Position numbers and translations under genes: made by a program. This document shows positions 24,537 through 34,197 of a DNA stretch of 64,000 nt, in pieces. Numbering within the stretch: position 1 is the first letter of the stretch; each line of letters begins with the position of its first letter. Source of the stretch: Erythrobacter sp. (GTDB taxonomy: Bacteria; Pseudomonadota; Alphaproteobacteria; Sphingomonadales; Sphingomonadaceae); contig NZ_JAMWYX010000002.1 of NCBI RefSeq assembly GCF_024305245.1, positions 337,500-401,499 on the forward strand, written 5' to 3'. Below the pieces are notes generated by a model. It was given only the letters and a program-made list of their open reading frames with translations, did no database searches and was not told the DNA's origin.

Positions 24537-25946
24537 TCACATGCTATAATACATGTCGTATTCGACCGGGCAGGGCGTGGTTTCGGTGCGGATCACCTCT
24601 TCCCACTTCAGTTCGCAATAGGCCTCGATCTGGTCCTTGGTGAACACGTCGCCCTTGATCAGGAATTCGTGATCGGCAGCGAGCGAATCGAGCGCTTCGC
24701 GCAAGGAACCGCACACGGTCGGCACTTCGGCCAGTTCGGCCGGGGGCAGATCGTACAGGTTCTTGTCCATCGCCTCGCCCGGATGGATCTTGTTCTCGAT
24801 CCCGTCGAGGCCCGCCATCAGCAGCGCCGAATAGGCGAGGTAGGGGTTGGCCATCGCATCGGGGAAGCGAAACTCGACCCGCTTGGCCTTGTCGCCCGCG
24901 CCGTAGGGAATGCGGCACGATGCCGAACGGTTGCGCGCCGAATAGGCCAGCAGCACCGGCGCTTCGAAGCCCGGCACCAGCCGCTTGTAGCTGTTGGTGG
25001 TCGGGTTGGTGAAGGCGTTCAGCGCCTTGGCATGCTTGATCACGCCGCCGATGAAATAGAGGCAGGCTTCCGACAGACCGGCATATTCGTTGCCGGCAAA
25101 CATCGGCTTGCCTTCTTTCCAGATCGAGATGTGGGTGTGCATCCCCGATCCGTTATCGTCCTTGATCGGCTTGGGCATGAAGGTCGCGGTCTTGCCGTAA
25201 GCATGGGCGACCTGGTGCACGACATACTTGTAGATCTGCATCCGGTCGGCGGTCTGCACCAGCGTGCCGAAGGTCAGGCCCAATTCGTGCTGGGCGGCGG
25301 CGACTTCGTGGTGATGCTTGTCGCAGGGCAGGCCCATTTCGAGCATGGTGGTGACCATTTCGCCGCGAATGTCGACGGCGCTGTCGACTGGCGCAACGGG
25401 GAAGTAACCGCTTTTGGCGCGAGGGCGGTGGCCCATGTTGCCGCCGGGGTATTCCTTGCTGGTGTTGCCCGGCAGTTCGATATCGTCGATCGCGAAGCCC
25501 GATCCGGCATAGCCGTCTTCGAAGCGCACATCGTCGAACATGAAGAACTCGGCTTCGGGGCCGACATAGACGGTGTCACCGATGCCGGTCGACTTGAGAT
25601 AGGCTTCGGCGCGCTTGGCGGTGGTGCGCGGGTCGCGCGAATACCAGTCGCCGGTCGAAGGCTCGACGATGTCGCAGTTGATGATCATCATCGGCGATGC
25701 GCTGAACGGGTCGATCCAGGTTTCGCTGAGATCGGGCTTCAGGATCATGTCGGATTCGTTGATGACCTTCCAGCCGGCGATCGACGAACCGTCGAACATC
25801 AGGCCGTCTTCCAACTCATCTTCGCCCATGATGCTGGCGACCATGGTGAGGTGCTGCCACTTGCCCTTGGGATCGGTGAAGCGCAGGTCGACCCATTCGA
25901 TTTCCTCGTCCTTGATCTGCTTGAGGACGTCTTTTGCTTTCGACAT
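24537..25946 (-). CDS. glnA: Glutamine synthetase, type I
   Basis: 469 residues from the ATG at 25946, where the family's usual start ([20 protein letters not shown]) lies; a longer open frame upstream has no homology. Conserved blocks include the MFDGSSI region, [19 protein letters not shown] ATP site, RIPYG and the adenylylation site KNLYDLPP with Tyr398. It makes glutamine from glutamate, ammonia and ATP as a dodecamer, and Tyr398 allows GlnE control. It follows glnB by 70 bp and shares the sigma-54-type promoter upstream of glnB, so nitrogen limitation should induce both. Confidence 0.97.
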   Translation of the reverse strand: MSKAKDVLKQIKDEEIEWVDLRFTDPKGKWQHLTMVASIMGEDELEDGLMFDGSSIAGWKVINESDMILKPDLSETWIDPFSASPMMIINCDIVEPSTGDWYSRDPRTTAKRAEAYLKSTGIGDTVYVGPEAEFFMFDDVRFEDGYAGSGFAIDDIELPGNTSKEYPGGNMGHRPRAKSGYFPVAPVDSAVDIRGEMVTTMLEMGLPCDKHHHEVAAAQHELGLTFGTLVQTADRMQIYKYVVHQVAHAYGKTATFMPKPIKDDNGSGMHTHISIWKEGKPMFAGNEYAGLSEACLYFIGGVIKHAKALNAFTNPTTNSYKRLVPGFEAPVLLAYSARNRSASCRIPYGAGDKAKRVEFRFPDAMANPYLAYSALLMAGLDGIENKIHPGEAMDKNLYDLPPAELAEVPTVCGSLREALDSLAADHEFLIKGDVFTKDQIEAYCELKWEEVIRTETTPCPVEYDMYYSM

Positions 25947-26016
25947 TTTTGTAGTGCCTTTCGGGTATGATTTGGGCCGGCCCGCCCCATCGGGCTGGCA
26001 GGAGAGGGTGAAAAAA

Positions 26017-26502
<486 letters not shown>

Positions 26503-26573
26503 TTATGGTGCGCTGCGCAATGGTGCACATCGTATGGACGCACATTGCCTAAATTTTAAGCAGGCGCGCTCGA

Positions 26574-27500
26574 TCAGAGCCGCAAACCGGTCGTCTCGGG
26601 CAGCCCGCACATGATGTTGAGGTTCTGGATCGCCGCGCCCGATGCCCCCTTGCCGAGGTTGTCGAGCACCGCGACCAGGCGCGCGTGCCAGCCGCCCGGA
26701 TTGCCGAACACATGCAAGCTCATCGAATCGGATGGCGGCGCGCTGGATTCCAGCAGAATTTCCGAAGTGCCGGTGTCCGCGCAGACAGAAACAACCCCGG
26801 ACCCGGCGTAGAATTCACCCAGCGCATCGCGCAACCGGTCGGCGGTCGGCTCGCCTGCCATTGCACCGAGATGGAGCGGTACCTCGACCACCATCCCGCG
26901 ATAGGCCGGGACGACAGCGGGCGCGAAGATCACCCCGTGTTCCAGACCCGCGTAGGCTTTCATTTCGGGGCGGTGCTTGTGCGCCATGTCATAGCCATAG
27001 GCGCGGAATGCAGGCGCGCCTTCGGCCTCGAACCGCGCGATCAACGCGTTCCCGCCGCCCGAGTAGCCGCTCACCGCGTTGACGGTATAGGGCCAGTCGG
27101 CGGGCAGCAACCCGGCACGAACCGGTGGCGCGACCAGCGCGAGGAAGCCGGTGGGGTAACACCCCGGATTGCTCACAAATTGAGCATTGGCGATTGTGTC
27201 GCGCCCGATCAGTTCGGGAAAGCCGTAGGTCCAACCCTCGGCCACCCGGTGCGCGCTGGAGGCATCGATGATGCGGGTTTCGGAGCCTTCCGCCAGCTTA
27301 ACTGCGTCCTTCGCCGCGTCGTCCGGCAGGCACAAGATCGCGATATCGGCGGCGTGCAAGGCATCGCGGCGCGCGACCTCGTCCTTGCGCTGCGCATCGT
27401 CCAGCACGATCAGATCGAACTCATCGCGCCCTTGCAACCGCTCGCGGATTTCGAGGCCGGTGGTGCCTGCCGCACCGTCGATGAACAGACGGGTCGCCAC
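26574..27500 (-). CDS. argC: N-acetyl-gamma-glutamyl-phosphate reductase (short type)
   Basis: 308 residues, the size of the shorter ArgC type. N-terminal nucleotide-binding loop FIDGAAGTTGLEI, catalytic Cys114 in SNPGCYPTGF, and SGYSGGG further on. It reduces N-acetylglutamyl phosphate to the semialdehyde with NADPH in arginine synthesis. It starts 3 bp before the stop of the next upstream gene (27504-27866), so both are probably cotranscribed. No other arg genes lie nearby. Confidence 0.93.
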   Translation of the reverse strand: MATRLFIDGAAGTTGLEIRERLQGRDEFDLIVLDDAQRKDEVARRDALHAADIAILCLPDDAAKDAVKLAEGSETRIIDASSAHRVAEGWTYGFPELIGRDTIANAQFVSNPGCYPTGFLALVAPPVRAGLLPADWPYTVNAVSGYSGGGNALIARFEAEGAPAFRAYGYDMAHKHRPEMKAYAGLEHGVIFAPAVVPAYRGMVVEVPLHLGAMAGEPTADRLRDALGEFYAGSGVVSVCADTGTSEILLESSAPPSDSMSLHVFGNPGGWHARLVAVLDNLGKGASGAAIQNLNIMCGLPETTGLRL

Positions 27501-27503
27501 GGC

Positions 27504-27866
27504 TTATGCGCCCACCGGAACCAGTTCGGCGGCGTGGCACCAACCACTCGGGCCAGCCGGGCCGGGGCTTCCCCACACCCATTCGCCCGCCAGATCGAGC
27601 AGTTCGAACCGGCTGCCGGGGGCAAGCTGCACGAACACCTCGCTATCGCCATGCGGGGTCAGTCGCAGGCCGGCGCCGTTGGTTCCCACCACGCGCACAT
27701 GCGGGATCACGTAATGCGCCGCGAGATGCGTTCCGGCGAGCGCGATATGCGCCAGATCCCCGCGCAGCGGCAGCGTGCCGGGCGCAGGCTTTTCGACCGG
27801 GCCTTTTAGACCCAGCACGCCCTCTGGCACTGCATATTCCGTATCATCGCGCGCCGCGCCGCTCAT
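27504..27866 (-). CDS. Hypothetical SH3-like protein upstream of argC
   Basis: 120 residues without signal peptide or membrane span. The C-terminal part (GSRFELLDLAGEWVWGS, then SGWCHAAELVPVG) has the strand pattern of a bacterial SH3 domain. It is cotranscribed with argC by position. Function not known. Confidence 0.6.
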   Translation of the reverse strand: MSGAARDDTEYAVPEGVLGLKGPVEKPAPGTLPLRGDLAHIALAGTHLAAHYVIPHVRVVGTNGAGLRLTPHGDSEVFVQLAPGSRFELLDLAGEWVWGSPGPAGPSGWCHAAELVPVGA

Positions 27867-27978
27867 CTGCGTTCCGTTGACCTGTGTCTGTGGTGCCGCG
27901 CTATCGCCTGCGCTGACGTGGGAGGCCCGTTAGCCGCAAGTGGCCAGCGGAGCAAGCAGGCCGCCATCACGCGCTCCA

Positions 27979-29379
27979 TCACCCTGCGTAGCGGGCGCGG
28001 ATCGCGTGCCACGAAGCGCGCAGGCCCAGCCCGCGTCCGCCGCGCGACCGGCCAGGGCGCGGCGACGGGTTCCAGGCGAAGGTATCGAAGTGCACCCAGT
28101 CGATCTCCTCGCCCACGAACCGGTCGAGGAACAGCCCCGCCACGCTCGCCCCGGCGTAGGGATTGGACGAAGCATTGACCATGTCCGCAATGTCGGATGA
28201 CAGGTATTCGCGGTAAGCCTCGGGCAGGGGCAGTCGCCACGGGGCATCATCATGCGCCTTGCCCGCTGCCAGAAACTCCTCGGCCGTGTCGTCGGATCGC
28301 GCCATCATCGCGGGCAGATCGGGGCCGAGCGCCACCCGCGCTGCGCCCGTCAGCGTCGCGAAATCGACGATCAGATCGGGCTCCTCCTCGCTCGCGCGGG
28401 TCAGCGCATCGCCCAGGATCAGCCGACCTTCGGCATCGGTGTTGTGAATCTCGATGGTCAGCCCCTTGCGGCTGGAAAGCACATCGCCGGGGCGGAAAGA
28501 CGCGCCCGACACCGCGTTTTCGACCGCCGGGATCAGCAGGTGCAGCCGCACCTTCAGCCGCGCGCCCATGATCAGGCCCGCCAGCGCCAGCGCGTGCGCC
28601 GCGCCGCCCATGTCCTTCTTCATCAGCCGCATTCCCGATGACGGCTTCATGTCCAGCCCGCCGCTGTCGAAGCACACGCCCTTGCCGACCACCGCCAGCA
28701 CCGGATGCGCCGGATCGCCCCAGGTCAGATGCATCAGCCGCGGCGCATGGTGGCGGGCGGCGGCGCGGCCGACCGCGTGCACCATCGGATAGCCCTGCTC
28801 CAGCGCATCGCCGCGCACGACAGTGAGTTCGGCCTTGTGCTCCTTGGCCAGCTTTTCGCATTCGGCCTCCAGTGCGGCTGGGCCCATATCTTCGGCAGGC
28901 GTATTGACCAGATCGCGTACCAGCAATTCCGCCTCAGCCTCGGCGATGGCAGCGTCGATCGGGCCGACCTGCGTGGTCAGTAGCACGCGCGGCCCCTGCG
29001 CCCCCCTCCCGCCGGAGTTGTCCTCGCTGCGGTAGCGGTTGAAGCGGTACTGCCCGGTGATCCACCCGAACATCGCGGGGCCGGGTTCCGCATTGGCGAG
29101 CCGATAGGTGCCTTCGGGCAGGTCTTCGGCCAGTTTGGCAAGGCACCAACTCGACAGGCTTTCGGGATCGGCGACCCCGCCCACTGCGAACCATGCATCT
29201 CCGTCGGGCACGATCCCGACCTGATAACCGCCACCTTCGAATTTCTGCGCGGCAAGACTGGCGCGCTGGCCTGCGGAAAGGGTTTTGGCGAAGTCGGGAA
29301 AGCCATCCTTGTTGACGAGGTGGATGGCAATCGCGTCAGCTCCGCGGTCGGGCTGGATCAGGGCATTTGGCTTGGTCAT
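27979..29379 (-). CDS. M17 leucyl aminopeptidase family protein
   Basis: 466 residues. The C-terminal catalytic domain has the M17 metal and active-site blocks: VVGKGVCFDSGGLDMKP, MKKDMGGAAH and the signature NTDAEGRLILGDAL. The N-terminal domain is divergent. The family releases N-terminal residues from peptides with two zinc or manganese ions and forms hexamers. It is divergent from map (start 29492) across about 110 bp, putting two N-terminal peptidases back to back. Confidence 0.92.
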   Translation of the reverse strand: MTKPNALIQPDRGADAIAIHLVNKDGFPDFAKTLSAGQRASLAAQKFEGGGYQVGIVPDGDAWFAVGGVADPESLSSWCLAKLAEDLPEGTYRLANAEPGPAMFGWITGQYRFNRYRSEDNSGGRGAQGPRVLLTTQVGPIDAAIAEAEAELLVRDLVNTPAEDMGPAALEAECEKLAKEHKAELTVVRGDALEQGYPMVHAVGRAAARHHAPRLMHLTWGDPAHPVLAVVGKGVCFDSGGLDMKPSSGMRLMKKDMGGAAHALALAGLIMGARLKVRLHLLIPAVENAVSGASFRPGDVLSSRKGLTIEIHNTDAEGRLILGDALTRASEEEPDLIVDFATLTGAARVALGPDLPAMMARSDDTAEEFLAAGKAHDDAPWRLPLPEAYREYLSSDIADMVNASSNPYAGASVAGLFLDRFVGEEIDWVHFDTFAWNPSPRPGRSRGGRGLGLRASWHAIRARYAG

Positions 29380-29491
29380 GCGCGTTCCATAATCGCCAAG
29401 GCAGGCTTGTCACCACAAAGATTCGCCCGGCAGAGCGCCCGATGGCCCGCGAAAAGTAGCAATCTGCCCGCATCGTCGCTATGTGGCGGGG

Positions 29492-30319
29492 ATGCACGAA
29501 TACCAACTCGTTGACGGCGCTGAGACCGTCTACCGCGACGGCACCATCAAACTGCATGGTCCCGAAGGCTTTGAAGCGATGCGCAAGGCAGGGCGGCTGG
29601 CGGCCGAAATCCTCGATGCCTGCGCCGACATGGTGAAGCCGGGGGTGACAACCGGCGCATTGGACGATGCGATCCGTGGGATGATGCTGGATGCCGGCGC
29701 GGTGCCTGCGACACTGGGCTATCGCGGCTATGCGCACAGCTCCTGCATCTCGATCAACCATGTGATCTGCCACGGTATTCCGGGCGACAAGGCGTTGAAG
29801 GAGGGGGACATCCTCAACATTGACGTGACCCCGCTGGTCGATGGCTGGCACGGCGATACGTCGCGGATGTTCTTTGCAGGCGAGCCGCCGTTGAAGGCGC
29901 GCAAGCTGGTAGAAGTGACTTACGAATGTCTGATGCTCGGCATCGCCGCCGCGCAGCCCGGTGCGCGGCTGGGCAATATCGGCGCGGCGATCGAGGCGCA
30001 TGCAAACCAGTTCCGCTACGGCGTGGTGCGCGAGTTTTGCGGGCATGGCCTGGGCCGTTTGTTCCACGACGCCCCCGAAGTGGTCCATGCCGCCAAGGCC
30101 GGAACCGGGCCGGAATTGAAGCCGGGGATGTTCTTCACCATCGAACCGATGATCAACCTCGGCAAGCCCTGGGCGAAGGTGCTGGGCGACGGCTGGACTG
30201 CGGTGACACGCGACAAGTCGCTGAGCGCGCAGTTCGAACATTCGATTGCGATCACCGAAACGGGCAACGAGATTTTCACCAAGAGCCCGACTGGGCGGGA
30301 TTGCCCGCCTTACATGTAA
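29492..30319 (+). CDS. map: Methionine aminopeptidase, type I
   Basis: 275 residues from the ATG at 29492; a GTG three codons earlier (29483) is an alternative. All five metal ligands are visible: D in LNIDVTPLVDG and in GDTSRMFF, H in CGHGLGR, E in FTIEPMI and E in AQFEHSIAI. The substrate-binding His is in NHVICHGIP. It removes the initiator Met from nascent proteins. It stands alone and is followed by a dispersed palindromic repeat. Confidence 0.96.
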   Translation: MHEYQLVDGAETVYRDGTIKLHGPEGFEAMRKAGRLAAEILDACADMVKPGVTTGALDDAIRGMMLDAGAVPATLGYRGYAHSSCISINHVICHGIPGDKALKEGDILNIDVTPLVDGWHGDTSRMFFAGEPPLKARKLVEVTYECLMLGIAAAQPGARLGNIGAAIEAHANQFRYGVVREFCGHGLGRLFHDAPEVVHAAKAGTGPELKPGMFFTIEPMINLGKPWAKVLGDGWTAVTRDKSLSAQFEHSIAITETGNEIFTKSPTGRDCPPYM

Positions 30320-30321
30320 TC

Positions 30322-30432
30322 CTCGTCATTGCGAGGAGCCGGAGGCGACGCGGCAATCCATGGACTGCCGCTGCGTTTGGTTGCGAGCTTAGGCCATGGA
30401 TTGCTTCGCCTGCGGCTCGCAATGACGAAGAT
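30322..30432. repeat. Dispersed palindromic repeat (REP-like)
   Basis: The element begins CGTCATTGCGAGGAGC and ends with its inverse GCGAGC..CTCGCAATGACG-type sequence (plus strand CGGCTCGCAATGACGAAG). It also has CGGCAATCCATGG facing CCATGGATTGCTTCGCC inside. The whole can fold as one long imperfect hairpin. Repeats with the core CATTGCGAG..GCAATCCA are widespread between genes in many bacteria. Here it separates map from a convergent lipoprotein gene and may also stop transcription. Confidence 0.75.
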
Positions 30433-30449
30433 GGATTGAGGTTACTGCC

Positions 30450-30896
30450 TCAAGCCTGACCATTGCACCAAGCAGCGATTAGTTTGTCATGGGCGAGATC
30501 ATATTCCGCGTGGACGACCACACAGCCCCCATCAATAACAGGCTTCGGTATCTTGTCAGGGCTGGTCCAAATTGTCTTGGCTTCCGCGCAGGTGGCCTCA
30601 GCCTCGCTGCACCGGTATTGGTGAAAATAGAGAGCCCGAATGCGACCGTCTGAGCTTTCAGTGTAATACCGCGTATATTCGCCCACCATGATCTCGGGCA
30701 GAGCCTGCGAGACCGCCCTTTCGATTCTCACGGCGAGAGCTTGGCGTTCCTCAACCCCGATTTGAACAGGCTCGCCTTCGGACCCATTCCGGGCGGAGAG
30801 GGCAGTTCTTTCATCCTCCGTCGAGGGTAGGGCTTCGCTGTCAGGGGCGCTGCATGAGGCGAGCGCTGCGACTCCCATAAATGCCACTAAGCGCAT
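30450..30896 (-). CDS. Hypothetical lipoprotein
   Basis: 148 residues. A short signal with lipobox (VAALASC, Cys15) is followed by an acidic linker (SEALPSTEDERTALS) and a soluble domain with cysteines at YRCSEAEATCAE and GGCVVV. Codon use is less GC-biased than in the neighbours, hinting at recent acquisition. No family recognised. Confidence 0.6.
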   Translation of the reverse strand: MRLVAFMGVAALASCSAPDSEALPSTEDERTALSARNGSEGEPVQIGVEERQALAVRIERAVSQALPEIMVGEYTRYYTESSDGRIRALYFHQYRCSEAEATCAEAKTIWTSPDKIPKPVIDGGCVVVHAEYDLAHDKLIAAWCNGQA

Positions 30897-30906
30897 CGCA
30901 CCCTCC

Positions 30907-31569
30907 TCACAAAAACCACACCGCCAGCACCCCGACCATCACCAGCACCACCGCGACCGAAAACCCCAGCATCGCCAGCACCGGCCGCGTCACGCGCCCA
31001 TGCAGCACCCAATCATACGCGCAGGCAATTGCAATCGTGATCGGCGGCTGCACCGCGATGGCGACCGGATCGGGCAGGCCCAGCACCTGCACCACGCGGG
31101 CATAGGCGGGGGTCATCAGCGCCAGCGTCGCGATAAGCATGGCCTGCCGGTGCGCGGCGATGTCGCGGCTGCGGGCGAAGTGCAGGGCGGCGAAATAGAG
31201 CGGGATGAAGGTCACGAAGGCGGCCAGATTCACCACCGTCACCTCCGGACGGCCGAGTTCCTGCCCGATGCGCCATGATATCACCGATCCGCTCACCAAT
31301 ATCGCGGCCACCAGCGCGATTGAGGCGCGGCCCGTGGCCCGGTGCGCGGCCAGTTTGAACCGCGCGGCGAGGATGCTCTGGCTCGCGAGCAGGCCCAGCC
31401 ATGCGATCATGCTCACTGCATGGAACACCACGAGCGGCGTGTAGCGGGCCTGCACTTCAGGGTGAGCGACCGCCTTCAGCGCAAAGGCAAACAAGGTGAA
31501 GCCCAGCAGCCCCAGCGCGATATTGCCCATCAATGTGTTGGCTCTGACGTGGCTTTCTGGCGCTCTCAC
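30907..31569 (-). CDS. Multi-spanning membrane protein next to ccmB
   Basis: 220 residues with about seven membrane spans and several histidines near their ends (FHAVSMIAWLGLLASQS, HRATGRASIAL, HFARSRDIAAHRQAMLI). The His placement recalls DUF2306-like or cytochrome-b561-like membrane proteins, but I cannot name the family. It touches ccmB (stop and start share base 31569), so it may be cotranscribed with the haem exporter genes. Confidence 0.65.
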   Translation of the reverse strand: MRAPESHVRANTLMGNIALGLLGFTLFAFALKAVAHPEVQARYTPLVVFHAVSMIAWLGLLASQSILAARFKLAAHRATGRASIALVAAILVSGSVISWRIGQELGRPEVTVVNLAAFVTFIPLYFAALHFARSRDIAAHRQAMLIATLALMTPAYARVVQVLGLPDPVAIAVQPPITIAIACAYDWVLHGRVTRPVLAMLGFSVAVVLVMVGVLAVWFL

Positions 31570-32219
31570 TAATTCTCCCTTGCCGCCCGGATTGCGGCTC
31601 CGGCGGCAAACGGAGCGAGTGCCACCAGCGCGAGGCTTATGGCTGCAACGAAGCCGAGGCTGACGGGATCCTGACGGGCGAGCGCGCCGGCACCGAAAAT
31701 CAGGATTGGCAGGGCGAGCGGGATTAGCAGCAGGCCCGAAAGCGCCGCGCCTGCGCGCAAGCTGGCGGTGAGCGCGGCGATGATCAACCCGATTGCCGCC
31801 AGCCCCGGCGTGCCTGAGATCAGGCCCAGCAGCAGGATCTGGAACGTCTCACCCTCGATCTTGAGCAGCGCGGCGGCCGGGAACGTCGCCAGCACCAGCG
31901 GCGGACCGAAGCTGAGCCAGTGGGCGATCAGGCGCACCGCCATCATCGCCTCCTCCGCCATGCCGCGCAGCTTCAACTGGTCGAAGAAACCCAGTTCGAT
32001 GTCGCGCGCCACCAGCTTTTCCAGCGGAAGGATCGCCGCGAGCAGCGCCGCGATCCACACCACGCCGCCGCCTGTGCGGGCCATCAGGTTGGCATCCGGC
32101 CCGACCGCGAAGGGGAACAGCATGGCGACCGCGACGAAGAACACGACGGGCAGCGCGGCTCCGCTGCCGGTGAAGGGGAAGAACTGCGCCAGATCGCGGC
32201 GGAGCAGGGCGGCGATCAT
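31569..32219 (-). CDS. ccmB: Haem exporter membrane subunit CcmB
   Basis: 216 residues with six hydrophobic segments. Features shared with CcmB are the early FAVGPDANLMARTGGGVVWI, the loop LEKLVARDIELGFFDQL and LISGTPGLAAIGLIIAA. It overlaps ccmA by 4 bp in the order ccmA-ccmB. CcmAB with CcmC releases haem-loaded CcmE for cytochrome c maturation. No ccmC, D, E or F is visible here. Confidence 0.88.
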   Translation of the reverse strand: MIAALLRRDLAQFFPFTGSGAALPVVFFVAVAMLFPFAVGPDANLMARTGGGVVWIAALLAAILPLEKLVARDIELGFFDQLKLRGMAEEAMMAVRLIAHWLSFGPPLVLATFPAAALLKIEGETFQILLLGLISGTPGLAAIGLIIAALTASLRAGAALSGLLLIPLALPILIFGAGALARQDPVSLGFVAAISLALVALAPFAAGAAIRAAREN

Positions 32220-32821
32220 GCCTCGGCCTCCGAAGGCGCGAAGTCCTCGATCGCGAACGCGGTCATATCCGGCACATCAAGCGGTTGGTGCGAGGCGATC
32301 AGGGCGATCCCGCCGTCCGCGCAATGCTCCTGCACGAGTTCGCTGACCAGCGCCTGCGATGCGGTGTCGAGGCCGGACAGCGGCTCGTCGAGCAACCACA
32401 CCGGCGCAGCCTGACCCAGCATCCGGGCGAGTGCGGCGCGTTTCTTCTGCCCGGTCGAAAGGTAGCGCACCGGCACTTCGGCCAGCGCCTCCAGCCTTAG
32501 CCGCGCCATGATCGCCTGCCCTCCGGCAGCGCCGTCCAGACCGAACCAGAAGGCCAGCGCCCGGCCCAGCGGCAGGTCGGGATCGAGGCCCGGACGTTCA
32601 TCGAGCAAGGCCAGCGCGCCTGTGTGCCTCACTTCGCCCGCGTATGGTGTGGTGAAGCCCGCCAGCGCCCGGATCAGCGTGGTCTTGCCCGCGCCGTTCG
32701 CCCCCGTCACATGGCACGCGGCGCCCGCTTCCAGTGTAAACGTCAGCCGACGGAATAGCAGCCGGTCGCCCCGGCGGCAGGCCAGATCATGCGCTGACAG
32801 GGCGGGGGACAAGGCTTGCAT
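32216..32821 (-). CDS. ccmA: Haem exporter ATPase CcmA
   Basis: 201 residues, a single ABC ATPase. Walker A GANGAGKTTLIRAL, signature LSTGQKKRAALARML, Walker B PVWLLDEPLSGLD and switch His in ALIASHQPLD. The LSTGQ form of the signature is usual in CcmA. It drives haem-chaperone release together with CcmB, encoded just downstream with a 4-bp overlap. Confidence 0.9.
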   Translation of the reverse strand: MQALSPALSAHDLACRRGDRLLFRRLTFTLEAGAACHVTGANGAGKTTLIRALAGFTTPYAGEVRHTGALALLDERPGLDPDLPLGRALAFWFGLDGAAGGQAIMARLRLEALAEVPVRYLSTGQKKRAALARMLGQAAPVWLLDEPLSGLDTASQALVSELVQEHCADGGIALIASHQPLDVPDMTAFAIEDFAPSEAEA

Positions 32822-32885
32822 TGGGCTGCAGCGTTAGGGAAAAGGGTCAGCGCAAACAAGCGACCACGATCAAGGAGTGCCCGTC

Positions 32886-33185
32886 ATGTCCGTCCCCGAA
32901 CTCGACGCCGATGAAATCAAGCAATTGCTCGCCGATCACCCGGCGTGGGAACTGGCGCGCGCAGGCAAGGCGATCACCCGCACGTTCCAGTTCAAGGATT
33001 TCTCTGAAGCCTGGGGCTTCATGAACCGCGTTGCCCTGCTGGCCGAGGCGCAGGATCACCACCCCGAATGGTTCAACGTCTATGCCAAGGTCGAGATCAC
33101 GCTGACCACGCATGATGCAGGCGCAAGCGGCGGACTGTCGCAGCGCGATGCCAAACTGGCGCGGGCGATTGATGGAATTGAGTAG
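32886..33185 (+). CDS. phhB: 4a-hydroxytetrahydrobiopterin dehydratase (pterin-4a-carbinolamine dehydratase)
   Basis: 99 residues from the ATG at 32886, which has AAGGAG 8 nt upstream; a GTG at 32877 is less likely. The family's active-site block is present: [18 protein letters not shown] and [16 protein letters not shown] [16 protein letters not shown]. It recycles the pterin cofactor of aromatic amino-acid hydroxylases and serves in other pterin pathways. No phenylalanine hydroxylase gene lies in the window. Confidence 0.93.
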   Translation: MSVPELDADEIKQLLADHPAWELARAGKAITRTFQFKDFSEAWGFMNRVALLAEAQDHHPEWFNVYAKVEITLTTHDAGASGGLSQRDAKLARAIDGIE

Positions 33186-33202
33186 GCTTAGGAATGCACC
33201 AA

Positions 33203-33260
33203 CGGCCCGAAGGGCCGCAAGGCCGACCGGCCGCCCGCAGCGACGCGGCCGTCAGGCCGC
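33203..33260. other. Pair of perfect GC hairpins between convergent genes
   Basis: CGGCCC-gaa-GGGCCG at 33203-33217 and GCGGCC-gtca-GGCCGC at 33245-33260 fill the gap between phhB and the SDR gene. Neither has a T run. They could be termination or RNA-end-protecting structures. Confidence 0.35.
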
Positions 33261-33306
33261 ATGAGCGAGGATTTCCCACGCCGGAGGGCGTGCGGACAAA
33301 AAATGC

Positions 33307-34113
33307 CTACCGCCCCAGCGGCCCCTGGCTCCCGCGCAGTTGCTTGCGCACCTTGCCGGGCATCCAGCGCTTGGCGAAGGCCATCGATTTCGAGGTTTTG
33401 CCGACGAAATAATCCAGCTTGTCGCCGTGAACCGCATCCCACACCGCTTTGGCGACTTCCTCGACCGGCGTGATTTCCAGCCCGGCGGCGCGCACCCGGT
33501 CGCGAATCTGTTCGTTCGATTTGCGGTTGCCGGTGCCGTCGAGCAGCGGGGTTTCGATGAAGCTCGGACACACTGATGCGACGGTGATCTTGTCGCCCGC
33601 CCATTCGGCATCGAGGCTTTCCGACACGGCGCGCACCCCGAATTTGGTGGCGCAATAGACGCTCATGCCGGCGGACCCGGCGATCCCGGCGGCGCTGGCG
33701 ATGTTGATCAATGCCGATCCCGGCGCGCTCGCCTTGAGATAGGGGTAGGCCGCCTGCGCGCCGTACAGCACGCCCTTCAGATTGATGTCGAGGCAGCGGT
33801 CGATCTCTTCGGGGTCAAGCTCGTGCAGCGATCCGCCGGTGCCGATCCCGGCATTGTTGATCACCGCATCGATCCGCGATCCGGCGGCGGTGTGGAACGC
33901 CGCCAGCGCCTCGTCCCACGCCGCGCGGTCGCGCACGTCGAGCCGGTGCGAATATTTGAACCCGCCTTCGATCAGGCCGAGCGTGTCCTGCATCCCGGCT
34001 TCGTTGACATCGGCGATCCCGACAAACCAGCCGCGCTCCCCGAAATGGCGGGCGACCGCGCGCCCGATGCCGGACGCGCCGCCGGTGATGAAGATGCTGC
34101 GCCGTTCTGTCAT
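33307..34113 (-). CDS. Short-chain dehydrogenase/reductase (SDR) family oxidoreductase
   Basis: 268 residues. Cofactor loop TGGASGIGRAV (TGxxxGxG), NNAGIGTGG, and active site Ser in NIASAAGIAGS with YCATKFG (YxxxK). An Asp after the second strand (IADVNE) suggests NAD(H) preference. The substrate cannot be told. The C-terminal tail is long and basic (AKRWMPGKVRKQLRG), which may attach to membranes. Confidence 0.88.
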   Translation of the reverse strand: MTERRSIFITGGASGIGRAVARHFGERGWFVGIADVNEAGMQDTLGLIEGGFKYSHRLDVRDRAAWDEALAAFHTAAGSRIDAVINNAGIGTGGSLHELDPEEIDRCLDINLKGVLYGAQAAYPYLKASAPGSALINIASAAGIAGSAGMSVYCATKFGVRAVSESLDAEWAGDKITVASVCPSFIETPLLDGTGNRKSNEQIRDRVRAAGLEITPVEEVAKAVWDAVHGDKLDYFVGKTSKSMAFAKRWMPGKVRKQLRGSQGPLGR

Positions 34114-34197
34114 GTGATCCCCTCTCGATTGCTATTTGCAACCTGCTTAGGGGCGGATGCGGCGCTTGTCAGCAGGCAGAATGCGCGGCGGCCTGCA

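Noticed and set aside
24669..25970. 433-codon frame opposite glnA
   Set aside because: Shadow of glutamine synthetase; His/Gly/Val-rich antisense translation.
26506..26527. NtrC binding site upstream of glnB
   Set aside because: The GC dyad resembles but does not fit the GCACC-N5-GGTGC consensus in spacing.
27863..28240. 125-codon minus frame after the M17 peptidase
   Set aside because: Arg/Pro-rich shadow overlapping the peptidase C terminus in another frame.
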